From NCBI RefSeq assembly GCF_015680235.1, contig NZ_JADLJL010000004.1, positions 124,001-188,000 on the forward strand: a stretch of 64,000 nucleotides of DNA, given 5' to 3'. Shown here piece after piece: positions 43,192 through 51,420 of this stretch; positions within the stretch are counted from its first letter, which is position 1, and every line of letters begins with the position of its first letter. A program made the position numbers and the translations under genes. The DNA is from Pseudomonas guariconensis. Lineage in GTDB: Bacteria > Pseudomonadota > Gammaproteobacteria > Pseudomonadales > Pseudomonadaceae. Below the pieces are notes generated by a model. That model was not told the origin of the DNA. It was given only the letters and a program-made list of their open reading frames with translations, and searched no databases.

Positions 43192-45144
43192 ATGTTGAAC
43201 ACCCTTCTACCCATCCTGCTGTTCGCTGCCCTTGGCCTGGCGGTGCTCGGCGCCCTGCGCCGGGTGCGCATGTGGCGGCGCGGCCGACCGTCCAAGGTCA
43301 ACCTGATCGGCGGCCTGCTGGCCATGCCGCGTCGCTACCTGGTGGACCTGCACCATGTGGTCGAGCGCGACAAGTACATGTCCAAGACCCACGTGGCCAC
43401 TGCCGGCGGCTTCGTGCTGTCGGCCGTGCTGGCGATCCTGGTGCATGGCTTCGGCCTGCAGAGCAAGATCCTTGGCTACGCCCTGCTGGTCGCCACGGTG
43501 ATCATGTTCAGCGGCGCCATCTTTGTCTTCAAACGTCGCCTGAACCCGCCTGCGCGCCTGTCCAAGGGCCCGTGGATGCGCCTGCCCAAGAGCCTGCTGG
43601 TGTTCGCCGCGAGCTTCTTCATCGCGACCCTGCCGGTCGCTGGCATCCTGCCTGAAGGCACCGGTGGCTGGCTGCTGGTGGCCGTGCTGGGCGTCGGTGT
43701 GCTATGGGGTGTGTCGGAGCTGTTCTTCGGCATGACCTGGGGCGGCCCGATGAAGCACGCCTTCGCCGGTGCCCTGCACCTGGCCTGGCACCGCCGTGCC
43801 GAACGTTTCGGTGGCGGCCGTTCCACCGGCCTCAAGCCGCTGGACCTCGAAGACCCGAACGCGCCCCTGGGCGTGGAAAAGCCGGTGGACTTCACCTGGA
43901 ACCAGCTGCTGGGCTTCGATGCCTGCGTACAGTGCGGTAAATGTGAAGCCATGTGCCCGGCCTTCGCCGCTGGCCAGCCGTTGAACCCGAAGAAGCTCAT
44001 CCAGGACATGGTCATTGGCCTGGCAGGCGGTACCGACGCCAAATTCGCCGGCAGCCCCTACCCGGGCAAGCCGATCGGCGAGCACGGCGGCCATCCGCAC
44101 CAGCCGATCGTCAACGGCCTGGTCGATGCCGAGACCTTGTGGTCGTGCACCACCTGCCGCGCGTGCGTGGAAGAGTGCCCAATGATGATCGAGCACGTCG
44201 ATGCCATCGTCGACATGCGCCGCCACCTCACCCTGGAAAAGGGCGCGACCCCGAACAAGGGCGCCGAGGTGCTGGACAATCTGATCGCCACCGACAACCC
44301 TGGCGGTTTCAACCCGGGTGGCCGGATGAACTGGGCGGCCGACCTCAACCTCAAGCTGCTGTCCGAGGTGAAGAGCACCGAGGTGCTGTTCTGGGTCGGT
44401 GACGGCGCCTTCGACATGCGTAACCAGCGTACCCTGCGTTCGTTCGTCAAGGTGCTCAAGGCCTCGGGCGTCGACTTCGCCGTGCTCGGCCTGGAAGAGC
44501 GCGACAGCGGCGACGTGGCGCGCCGCCTGGGCGACGAAGCGACCTTCCAGCAACTGGCCAAGCGCAACATCCAGACGCTGAACAAGTACCGCTTCCAGCG
44601 CATCGTCACCTGCGACCCGCACAGCTTCCATGTGCTGAAGAACGAATACGGCGCCCTGGGCGGCGAGTACCAGGTGCAGCACCACAGCACCTACATCGCC
44701 GAACTGATCGCGGCCAACAAGCTCAACCTGGGCCAGCACAAGGGTGGCAGCGTCACCTACCACGACCCCTGCTACCTGGGCCGCTACAACGGCGAGTACG
44801 AAGCACCGCGCGACGTGCTCAAGGCCTTGGGCATCGAAGTACGCGAGATGGAGCGTTCGGGCTTCCGGTCCCGCTGCTGCGGTGGTGGTGGCGGCGCGCC
44901 GATCACCGACATTCCGGGCAAGCAGCGTATTCCGGACATGCGCATGGACGATATCCGCCAGACCGAAGCGGAGGTTGTGGCCGTGGGTTGCCCACAGTGC
45001 ACCGCGATGCTCGAAGGTGTGGTCGAGCCACGCCCATTGATCAAGGACATCGCCGAGCTGGTGGCGGACGTACTGATCGAAGACGACGCGCCTGCGGCGG
45101 GAAAGTCGCAAGCGGCTAAACGTGAAACTGCGGAGGTGCACTGA
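43192..45144 (+). CDS. dgcB: Dimethylglycine demethylase subunit DgcB (membrane iron-sulfur protein)
   Basis: ATG 43192 behind GGGAGCC gives 650 residues. Five hydrophobic helices fill the first 190 residues. Two 4Fe-4S motifs follow, CVQCGKCEAMCPA (about 245) and CTTCRACVEECPM (about 320). The CCG domains (HDPCYLGRYN; RCCGGGGGAP; GCPQCTAML) resemble heterodisulfide reductase D/GlcF. It probably passes electrons from DgcA to the quinone pool, with the ETF encoded next. The stop overlaps etfA by one base. Confidence 0.92.
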   Translation: MLNTLLPILLFAALGLAVLGALRRVRMWRRGRPSKVNLIGGLLAMPRRYLVDLHHVVERDKYMSKTHVATAGGFVLSAVLAILVHGFGLQSKILGYALLVATVIMFSGAIFVFKRRLNPPARLSKGPWMRLPKSLLVFAASFFIATLPVAGILPEGTGGWLLVAVLGVGVLWGVSELFFGMTWGGPMKHAFAGALHLAWHRRAERFGGGRSTGLKPLDLEDPNAPLGVEKPVDFTWNQLLGFDACVQCGKCEAMCPAFAAGQPLNPKKLIQDMVIGLAGGTDAKFAGSPYPGKPIGEHGGHPHQPIVNGLVDAETLWSCTTCRACVEECPMMIEHVDAIVDMRRHLTLEKGATPNKGAEVLDNLIATDNPGGFNPGGRMNWAADLNLKLLSEVKSTEVLFWVGDGAFDMRNQRTLRSFVKVLKASGVDFAVLGLEERDSGDVARRLGDEATFQQLAKRNIQTLNKYRFQRIVTCDPHSFHVLKNEYGALGGEYQVQHHSTYIAELIAANKLNLGQHKGGSVTYHDPCYLGRYNGEYEAPRDVLKALGIEVREMERSGFRSRCCGGGGGAPITDIPGKQRIPDMRMDDIRQTEAEVVAVGCPQCTAMLEGVVEPRPLIKDIAELVADVLIEDDAPAAGKSQAAKRETAEVH

Positions 45145-46376
45145 TGAGCGACATCATCCGCCGCGACCCACGCGCCGAGTGGATCGCCCGTAACCGTCTG
45201 CATCCGCTGCATGCAGCGATGCAGACGCAGCAGACCAGCTGGATGGGCCCCAACGGCATCATCCGCAAGAACCCCCATGCGATCGCCGCGGGCTTCGTCG
45301 GCCCCAACGGTATCAAGCGCATCGACCGCAGCGGCGCCCAGCAAGGCACCACAGGTGGCGCACGCCGCACCGCTGCGGCCGAAGTGCAGTTGCCGCTGCA
45401 CCAGGTCGCGGACCCGGCGTTCTACATCGCCGTGGTTCCGGACATGGTCGGTGGCCGCCTCGGCAGTCATGACCGCGACCTGTTGGGCCTGGCCCACAGC
45501 TTGGCGGGCAAAGACGGGGCAGTGCTGGCGATCGTGTTCGGCGAACACAAGGAAAGCAACTTCGCCACCGCTGGTGTCGATCGCCTGTTGGTGATCGAGG
45601 GCGAGGCATACGAAGGTTATGCACCGGAGCAACTGGTGCAGGGCCTGCGCGCTGTGGATAACCAGTTCGCGCCGCGCCACTGGCTGCTGCCCGACAGCCG
45701 CACCGGTGGCGGCGAACTGGGCCGCCGTTTGGGCGCCGCGCTGGGCGAGCGCCCGGCGACACGCGTCTGGCAGGTCAAGGATGGCCAATGCATCGGCCGC
45801 GCCGGTGCTGGCCAGCAAGACCTGCAGCGTGACCTGCCACGCCTGATCCTGGCCGCTGCCGAGTGCTCGGACCCGGTCAGCGAAACTCGCCACGAAGCGT
45901 TGCCGGTGGAGTTGTCCACAAACGTTGCGCGCAGCCTGTCGCGCATCGAAGACCTTGGCCCGGTGGCCGTGGACCCGGCTGCCATCGCCATGGCCGAGTC
46001 GGAGTTCATCGTCTCCGGCGGCAACGGCGTCAAGGACTGGGACCTTTTCCACAAGGCAGCCGCAGCGCTCGGCGCCACCGAAGGCGCCTCGCGGGTGGCG
46101 GTGGACGATGGCTTCATGCCGCGTAACCGCCAGGTCGGTGCCACCGGTACCTGGGTCACGGCGCGCGTCTATGTGGCCGTGGGGATCTCCGGAGCGATCC
46201 AGCACCTGCAGGGCATCGGCGCCTGCGACAAGGTGGTGGCGGTGAACATGGACCCAGGCTGCGACATGATCAAGCGGGCCGACCTGTCGGTGATTGGCGA
46301 CAGTTCGGCAATTCTCCAGGCGTTGATCGAGGCTGTGGACAACTACCGCAGCGCCGGCCAGCGCGACGCGGCATAA
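45144..46376 (+). CDS. Electron transfer flavoprotein alpha subunit of the dgc cluster
   Basis: This 410-residue FixB/EtfA-like protein is longer than housekeeping EtfA (about 310) because of an N-terminal extension (about 1-85) containing WMGPNGIIRKNPHA and FVGPNGIKRIDRS. FAD-binding ISGAIQHLQGIGACDKVVAVN is near the C-terminus. It is probably a dedicated electron carrier for dimethylglycine and sarcosine demethylation. Overlap with dgcB and a 10-nt gap to the beta subunit show one operon. Confidence 0.9.
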   Translation: MSDIIRRDPRAEWIARNRLHPLHAAMQTQQTSWMGPNGIIRKNPHAIAAGFVGPNGIKRIDRSGAQQGTTGGARRTAAAEVQLPLHQVADPAFYIAVVPDMVGGRLGSHDRDLLGLAHSLAGKDGAVLAIVFGEHKESNFATAGVDRLLVIEGEAYEGYAPEQLVQGLRAVDNQFAPRHWLLPDSRTGGGELGRRLGAALGERPATRVWQVKDGQCIGRAGAGQQDLQRDLPRLILAAAECSDPVSETRHEALPVELSTNVARSLSRIEDLGPVAVDPAAIAMAESEFIVSGGNGVKDWDLFHKAAAALGATEGASRVAVDDGFMPRNRQVGATGTWVTARVYVAVGISGAIQHLQGIGACDKVVAVNMDPGCDMIKRADLSVIGDSSAILQALIEAVDNYRSAGQRDAA

Positions 46377-46386
46377 GGGCACGAGC

Positions 46387-47157
46387 ATGAGTACGAAAGT
46401 CATCAGCCTGGTCTCCATCGGCGCCCACCCTAGCTCCGGCCGTACCCGTCGTGCCGAGCAGGATGCGCGTGCCGTGGAGCTGGGGTTGCAGCTGGCTGGG
46501 GATAACTTGCAGGTCGTGCACGCGGGCGACCCGCGTGAAGAGGCCCTGCGGGCCTACCTGGGCATGGGCCTGGACCATATCGATGTGCTGGAGCAGCCTG
46601 CCGGCGCCGATGTCCTGGGTGTCCTGGGCGATTACCTGCGCGACGCCGGGGCACAGTTGGTGCTGACCGGCAGCCAGGCGGAAACCGGCGAGGGTTCGGG
46701 CATGCTGCCGTTCCTGCTGGCCGAGCGCCTGGGTTGGCCGTTGGTGGTTGGGTTGGCGGAGGTCGAGTCCATCGACAACGGCACTGCCCAGGTCCTGCAG
46801 GCATTGCCTCGGGGCCAGCGTCGCCGGTTGAAGGTGCGCCTGCCGCTGCTGGCCACTGTGGATAACGCTGCACCCAAGCCGCGCCAGAGCGCGTTCGGTC
46901 CAGCACGCCGGGGTGTGCTGGCGGCGCGTAACGTGGCGATCGTCGAGGATGAACTGCTGGCCGAGTCCGAGCTGCAACCGGCTCGCCCGCGGCCCAAGCG
47001 GTTGAAGGTGATCAAGGCCAAGAGCGGTGCCGACCGTATGAAGGCTGCCACGGCCAAGGCCAGTGGTGGAGGCGGCAAGGTGCTCAAGGATGTTTCGCCG
47101 CAGGAAGGTGCCGAGGCCATTCTGAAGCTGTTGGTCGAAGAAGGGGTGCTGCGCTAG
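46387..47157 (+). CDS. Electron transfer flavoprotein beta subunit of the dgc cluster
   Basis: This 256-residue FixA/EtfB-like partner contains LVLTGSQAETGEGSGMLPFLLAERLGWPLVVGL, the AMP-binding part. The EtfB recognition loop is diverged, with a basic Lys/Ala/Gly-rich stretch (about 200-235). It ends the dipeptidase-to-etf operon, before a REP pair. Confidence 0.9.
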   Translation: MSTKVISLVSIGAHPSSGRTRRAEQDARAVELGLQLAGDNLQVVHAGDPREEALRAYLGMGLDHIDVLEQPAGADVLGVLGDYLRDAGAQLVLTGSQAETGEGSGMLPFLLAERLGWPLVVGLAEVESIDNGTAQVLQALPRGQRRRLKVRLPLLATVDNAAPKPRQSAFGPARRGVLAARNVAIVEDELLAESELQPARPRPKRLKVIKAKSGADRMKAATAKASGGGGKVLKDVSPQEGAEAILKLLVEEGVLR

Positions 47158-47168
47158 GCATTCCGACG

Positions 47169-47262
47169 CTGGGGCCGCTTTGCGGCCCTTTCGCGGCACA
47201 AGGCCGCTCCTACAGAGGTTATGCGATCCCTGTAGGAGCGGCCTTGTGCCGCGAAAGGGGCG
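47169..47262. repeat. Inverted REP pair after the dgc/etf operon
   Basis: CCCTTTCGCGGCACAAGGCCGCTCCTACAGAGG and its inverse CCTGTAGGAGCGGCCTTGTGCCGCGAAAGGGG around a short loop. Confidence 0.85.
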
Positions 47263-47304
47263 CGCAGCGGCCCCAATCTTTTACGCACCGAATCTGTTCG
47301 CCAC

Positions 47305-47640
47305 CCTGTGGGTAAAGTGTTCACGGTTCGCTGTAGGCCCTGTCATTCCTGGTCTACAGAGCTCTGATCAATAATTGAACAGGCTCTACGTTTCACTTAT
47401 CCCCTGAACCCTCCTGGACGTTTTCCACAATTGCTGTTGGCGGCCCTGTGGACAAGATGTTCGGTAATCGCTGCAGGCCTCTAAATCAAAGGGATACAGC
47501 GACCTGATCAAATAATGACCAGGCCGTTGAGCCCAGCTGCCCGATGGCTTTCCACAAATAGTGTGTGCCAGGTTGTGGATAAAATGTTGGCTTATGGCTC
47601 AAGCCCTGTCAGGGTGGGGTGATCAAAAAATGATCAGCGC
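47305..47640. repeat. Three degenerate 130-140 bp repeats with DnaA-box-like and TGATCA palindromes
   Basis: Each unit has CTGTGG(G/A)(T/C)AA(A/G)(G/A)TGTT (47306, 47446, 47574), then a GCTG(T/C)AGGCC-like stretch in the first two, then a palindrome TGATCAA(N3-4)TGA(T/A/C)CAG-like (47365, 47515, 47620). TTTTCCACAA also occurs at 47421 and CTTTCCACAAA at 47549. The region separates convergent etfB and gbcA, so it is not a promoter for either. Function unknown. Confidence 0.6.
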
Positions 47641-47774
47641 GCTCCAGGGCGGCAAATGCCAGTGGGTAGCAGGTGCCCTGTCTGAGGGGGAGGTGATGCG
47701 TCAATCGCGCGGGCGGCGCTCGATCGAACAGGCGCCGAATCTTTCACGACAAACACTTCGCAAGGCTGACGGCT

Positions 47775-47815
47775 AAAAAAAAAAGCAGCCCTAGGTCGCC
47801 CTGGGCTGCTCTTTT
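47775..47815. terminator. Terminator of gbcA
   Basis: AGCAGCCC (47784-47791) pairs with GGGCTGCT (47803-47810). A ten-base A run on the left gives a long U tract for the minus-strand gbcA message; CTTTTT on the right makes it partly bidirectional. Confidence 0.85.
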
Positions 47816-47830
47816 TCAGTCAATAAAGCC

Positions 47831-49123
47831 TTACTGCGCTTTGACTTCCTTCAGGTACGGTGCCGGCTCTGCGCCCAGGTTCTCGAGCATGCGCTGGCTG
47901 TACCAGTCGATGAAGTTGACCACACCGAACTCGTAGGTCTTGGAGTACGGGCCAGGCTGGTAGGCAGTGGAGTTGATGCCGCGCTGGTTCTCTTCGGCCA
48001 GGCGACGGTCCTGGTCGTTGGTGGCATCCCAGACCTTGCGCATGTTCTCAGGGTCGTAGTCGACGCCTTCGACCGCATCCTTGTGCACCAGCCACTTGGT
48101 GGTGACCATCGACTCCTGGGCGCTGATCGGCCATACGGTGAAGACGATCATGTGGTCGCCCATGCAGTGGTTCCAGGCGTGCGGCAGGTGCAGGATGCGC
48201 ATCGAGCCCAGGTCAGGGTTCTTGATGCGGCCCATCAGCTTCTTGCACGCCTGCTTGCCGTCCATGGTCATGGACACGGTGCCCTTGAGCAGTGGCATAC
48301 GCACGATACGGTTACGCAGGCCGTGGCTCTTGTGCAGGTAAGGAATACCTTCTGCTTCCCAGGCAGCAGCGGAAGCGGCTACATGGTCCTTGAACGCCTG
48401 GTCGGCACGTGGGTCGTTGGTGTCGTCCCACTCCAGCAGGGTCTTGAGCAGCTCAGGGTGCGAACCGTTGCAGTGGTAACACTCACGGTTGTTTTCCAGC
48501 ACCAGCTTCCAGTTGGCCTTTTCCATCAAGGTGGTTTGCACCGCCACCTTGGTGTTTTCCATGTCGTACGGTTCCATGTAGTGGTCCAGGGTGGCCAGGA
48601 ACTCGTCGATGGCAGGCGGGTTCTCCGCCAGGCTGATGAAGATGTAGCCGCCTGCGGTCTTCACGTTGACCGGCTTGAGGCCGTACTTCTTCATGTCGAA
48701 GTCGTCGCCCATCTCGGTGCCGGCGAACAGCAGGCGGCCGTCGATCTCGTAGGTCCATTGGTGGTATGGGCAAACCAGCTTGGCGACCTTGCCCTTCTCG
48801 CTGGTGCACAGACGCGAGCCGCGGTGACGGCAGACGTTGTGGAAGGCATGAACCTGGCCTTCGGCGCCGCGGATCACGATGATCGGGTTCTTGCCGATCT
48901 GCAGGGTCAGGAAGTTGCCCTTGGTCGGGATCTCGCAGGTCATGCCGGCGATCAACCATTCCTTCTGGAAGATCTCCTGCATATCGATCTGGAACAGACG
49001 CTCGTCGGTGTAGAAAGGCTGGGGCAGCGAGAAGGTGCGCTCGCGGGTCTGCAGCATTTCGGCGGTTGCCTTGCGTGCTGCTTCCAGTGGATCGCCCAGG
49101 CTCAGGGTTGCGGTGACGTCCAT
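47831..49123 (-). CDS. gbcA: Glycine betaine monooxygenase oxygenase subunit GbcA
   Basis: This 430-residue Rieske non-heme iron oxygenase has the 2Fe-2S ligands C98, H100, C118 and H121 (CRHRGSRLC ... CPYHQWTY). The mononuclear iron region is at ENNRECYHCNGSHPEL (about 210-225). With GbcB and O2 it removes a methyl group from glycine betaine as formaldehyde, giving dimethylglycine. It is divergent from gbcB; in P. aeruginosa both are GbdR-dependent. Confidence 0.94.
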   Translation of the reverse strand: MDVTATLSLGDPLEAARKATAEMLQTRERTFSLPQPFYTDERLFQIDMQEIFQKEWLIAGMTCEIPTKGNFLTLQIGKNPIIVIRGAEGQVHAFHNVCRHRGSRLCTSEKGKVAKLVCPYHQWTYEIDGRLLFAGTEMGDDFDMKKYGLKPVNVKTAGGYIFISLAENPPAIDEFLATLDHYMEPYDMENTKVAVQTTLMEKANWKLVLENNRECYHCNGSHPELLKTLLEWDDTNDPRADQAFKDHVAASAAAWEAEGIPYLHKSHGLRNRIVRMPLLKGTVSMTMDGKQACKKLMGRIKNPDLGSMRILHLPHAWNHCMGDHMIVFTVWPISAQESMVTTKWLVHKDAVEGVDYDPENMRKVWDATNDQDRRLAEENQRGINSTAYQPGPYSKTYEFGVVNFIDWYSQRMLENLGAEPAPYLKEVKAQ

Positions 49124-49314
49124 CGTTTGGTCCTCAAGGCCGAATGCGGCCGGCGAAAGTGGCTAATCGTTGTTGTGGTTTGCCGCAAGGCTGCTTACAA
49201 AAAACAGCGGGTTTATTTGCGGTGGAGTGTGCGTTCGAAGGCGTCACGAACCATATCCATGGGCGACATGGCCGATTCGAATTCCGACGCGCCAGCCCTT
49301 GTAATGCGGGGCTG

Positions 49315-49361
49315 GTCGCGATAAGCACGCCGATGTCGCTGATGGGAATGTACTTCGTCGC
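49315..49361. promoter_or_regulatory. Three phased GTCGC sites in the gbcA/gbcB divergent promoter
   Basis: GTCGC at 49315, 49335 and 49357 gives spacings of 20 and 22 bp, close to the exact 21-bp period at cbcX/sdaB and caiX/cdhR. The cluster is 56-102 bp upstream of the gbcB start and about 190 bp from gbcA. A GbdR site is a reasonable guess. Confidence 0.35.
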
Positions 49362-49416
49362 CGGCTTGCGCATTATCGGAGCCATCAAGGCCGGTAGTCG
49401 GCCGCTGGAGATGAAC

Positions 49417-50520
49417 ATGTCCGATACCTTCCTCAATCCGGTCACTACCCAGACCTGGGCCAATGGCCGCCACATCGTGCGCTGCGTCAAGGTCATCCAG
49501 GAGACCTGGGACGTGCGCACCTTCTGCTTCATGGCCGACCAGCCGATCATGTTCTTCTTCAAGCCTGGGCAGTTCGTCACCCTGGAGCTCGAGATCGACG
49601 GCAAGCAGGTGATGCGTTCCTACACCATCTCCAGCTCGCCATCGGTGCCCTACAGCTTCTCCATCACCGTCAAGCGCGTGCCAGGCGGGCAGGTCTCCAA
49701 CTGGCTGCACGACAACATGCACGAAGGCTTCGAGCTGGCCGTACATGGTCCGGTGGGCCTGTTCAACGCCATCGATTTCCCGGCGCCGAAAGTGCTGTAC
49801 CTCTCCGGTGGTGTCGGTATCACCCCTGTGATGTCCATGGCCCGCTGGTTCTACGACACCAACGGCAACGTCGACATGGTCTTCGTGCACAGCGCCCGTT
49901 CGCCGAAGGACATCATCTACCACCGCGAGCTGGACCAGATGGCCTCGCGGATCCCCAATTTCAGCCTGCATATCATTTGCGAGAAGCATGGCCTGGGCGA
50001 GCCCTGGGCAGGCTACCGCGGTTATCTAAACCAGCGTCTGATGGAGCTGATCGCGCCTGACTATATGGAGCGGGTGGTCTTCTGCTGCGGCCCTACGCCT
50101 TACATGAATGCAGTCAAGCGCATGCTCGAGGCAGTCGGCTTCGATATGCGCAACTACCACGAGGAGTCGTTCGGCGCGACCCCGCCGGAAGCCAAGGCCG
50201 ATGCCGTGGAGCATGCCGAGCAGGCTGCCGAGGCCGCCGAGGAAATGGACGCCGCCGACCTCAACCTGGTGGAGTTCGTCGGCAGCGAGAAGAGCATCCG
50301 CATCGCCCCGGGCGAGACCGTGCACGCCGCTGCTGCCAAGGTCGGCCTGATGATTCCGAAAGCGTGCGGTATGGGCATCTGCGGTACCTGCAAGGTGCTC
50401 AAGCTCGGTGGCGAAGTGGAAATGGACCATAACGGTGGCATCACCGAGGACGACGAGGCCGAAGGCTACATCCTGTCGTGCTGCAGTGTGCCGAAAGGGG
50501 ATGTGCGGATCGATTACTGA
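49417..50520 (+). CDS. gbcB: Glycine betaine monooxygenase reductase subunit GbcB
   Basis: I choose ATG 49417 (367 aa, MSDTFLNP), 6 nt after GGAG; the long open frame upstream lacks an RBS. An FAD domain (MRSYTISSSP, about 71-80), an NAD domain (LSGGVGITPVMSM; CCGPTPYM) and a C-terminal plant-type 2Fe-2S domain (CGMGICGTCK ... SCC) follow in order. An acidic Ala/Glu linker (about 262-290) joins the last two. It passes electrons from NAD(P)H to GbcA. Confidence 0.94.
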   Translation: MSDTFLNPVTTQTWANGRHIVRCVKVIQETWDVRTFCFMADQPIMFFFKPGQFVTLELEIDGKQVMRSYTISSSPSVPYSFSITVKRVPGGQVSNWLHDNMHEGFELAVHGPVGLFNAIDFPAPKVLYLSGGVGITPVMSMARWFYDTNGNVDMVFVHSARSPKDIIYHRELDQMASRIPNFSLHIICEKHGLGEPWAGYRGYLNQRLMELIAPDYMERVVFCCGPTPYMNAVKRMLEAVGFDMRNYHEESFGATPPEAKADAVEHAEQAAEAAEEMDAADLNLVEFVGSEKSIRIAPGETVHAAAAKVGLMIPKACGMGICGTCKVLKLGGEVEMDHNGGITEDDEAEGYILSCCSVPKGDVRIDY

Positions 50521-50549
50521 TTCGGGCATTTCCAGGGGCTGCTGTGCAG

Positions 50550-50605
50550 CCCAATCGCGGGGCAAGCCCGCTTCCACAGCCGGTGTGGGAGCAGGTTTGC
50601 CCCTT
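50550..50605. repeat. Short inverted REP pair
   Basis: CAATCGCGGGGCAAGCCCGCTTCCACAG followed by the diverged inverse TGTGGGAGCAGGTTTGCCCCTTCG, downstream of gbcB. Confidence 0.7.
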
Positions 50606-50770
50606 CGCTTTTTGGGGTGGCGCTTTCTGACCAGCGGTTGACCCAGGTCGGAACAACCCTCGGGTAACCCTGTCAATCTAGGCCAAGTCATTGTTTTCCC
50701 ATATTTAATGGCGAGGCCGCGCGCTTTTCTTTATCGTGTGCGCCCTTTGCAACAACCCCGAGATAGACGC

Positions 50771-51001
50771 ATGTTGGAAGCTTCCCTGAATCAACTCGAG
50801 CAACTGGTCAACGACCTGATGCAAAAGAACGCTCAACTCACCGAGCAGAATGCCGCCCTCGGCCAGGAACTGGCTCAGGCCAAGGAAGAGAACGAGACCC
50901 TGCAGCTGTCGCTGATGGAGCAGGAAGAGAAGCACGGCGCCACCGCCGCGCGTATCCAGGCCCTGGTAGAGCGTGCGAGCGCCGGTGTCGTCAACGCATG
51001 A
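50771..51001 (+). CDS. TIGR02449-like coiled-coil protein, ZapA partner type
   Basis: This 76-residue protein is almost entirely one coiled coil (LEASLNQLEQLVNDLMQKNAQL ... EEKHGATAARIQALVERA). Small coiled-coil proteins of this kind sit directly before zapA in gammaproteobacteria. ATG 50771 has only a weak RBS; the frame is open to 50708 without a better start. It overlaps the ZapA-like gene by 4 nt. Probably an assembly partner of that protein (inference). Confidence 0.75.
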   Translation: MLEASLNQLEQLVNDLMQKNAQLTEQNAALGQELAQAKEENETLQLSLMEQEEKHGATAARIQALVERASAGVVNA

Positions 51002-51300
51002 GACTGCAAGCGCAGCCGATCAATGTCGTGTCGATCCTCGGCAACGACTATTCGATCAAGGCGCCCCAAGGCCAGGAAGAGACCCTGGCGCAGGCCGTAC
51101 GGATGCTCAATGCATCCCTGGCTGAAACCAAGCGTCAATACCCGACCCTGATCGGTGACAAGCTGCTGGTGCTGGCAGCCCTGAACCTGTGTTCCAAGCA
51201 GATCGAACTGCAACGCGAACACCAGCAGACCCTCGAGCGCACCCAGGCGCAAATCGACGCTACGGTCGATGCCATCGTGCGGACCATCGCCGAACAATAA
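50998..51300 (+). CDS. ZapA-like cell-division protein, probably a paralogue
   Basis: This 100-residue protein has the ZapA plan: a short beta-rich head (INVVSILGNDYSIKAPQGQEETLAQAVRMLNASLAET) and the conserved helix start IGDKLLVLAALNLCSKQIELQ, then a coiled coil. ZapA crosslinks FtsZ filaments. Its residues differ from the housekeeping Pseudomonas ZapA as I remember it, and no 6S RNA or ygfA follows, so I read it as a second copy outside the usual locus. Confidence 0.75.
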   Translation: MRLQAQPINVVSILGNDYSIKAPQGQEETLAQAVRMLNASLAETKRQYPTLIGDKLLVLAALNLCSKQIELQREHQQTLERTQAQIDATVDAIVRTIAEQ

Positions 51301-51316
51301 AACCCGGTCGCCGCTG

Positions 51317-51338
51317 CCCCGCCCCCATAGAGGGGCGG
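51317..51338 (+). terminator. GC hairpin after the ZapA-like gene
   Basis: CCGCCCC and GGGGCGG pair around CCATAGA, but no T run follows. It may slow read-through into the chemoreceptor gene or protect the 3' end. Confidence 0.5.
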
Positions 51339-51420
51339 AGCATTGTCCTGGATCACTGGAATAACTGGATACGTAAGTGTATACACTCTCCCTAAAACAA
51401 TAATTAACCGGGAGCAGGGC

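Noticed and set aside
40122..43325. 1067-codon antisense frame over dgcA
   Set aside because: Same kind of shadow; product has no domain and covers the end of one gene, two whole genes and a REP pair.
47305..47640. CRISPR array
   Set aside because: Only three degenerate units longer than 120 bp, no short exact repeats and no cas genes anywhere in the window.
51301..51420. 6S RNA after the ZapA-like gene
   Set aside because: The gap is only 120 nt and shows one short GC hairpin; 6S RNA needs about 180 nt with a long bubble-containing stem.
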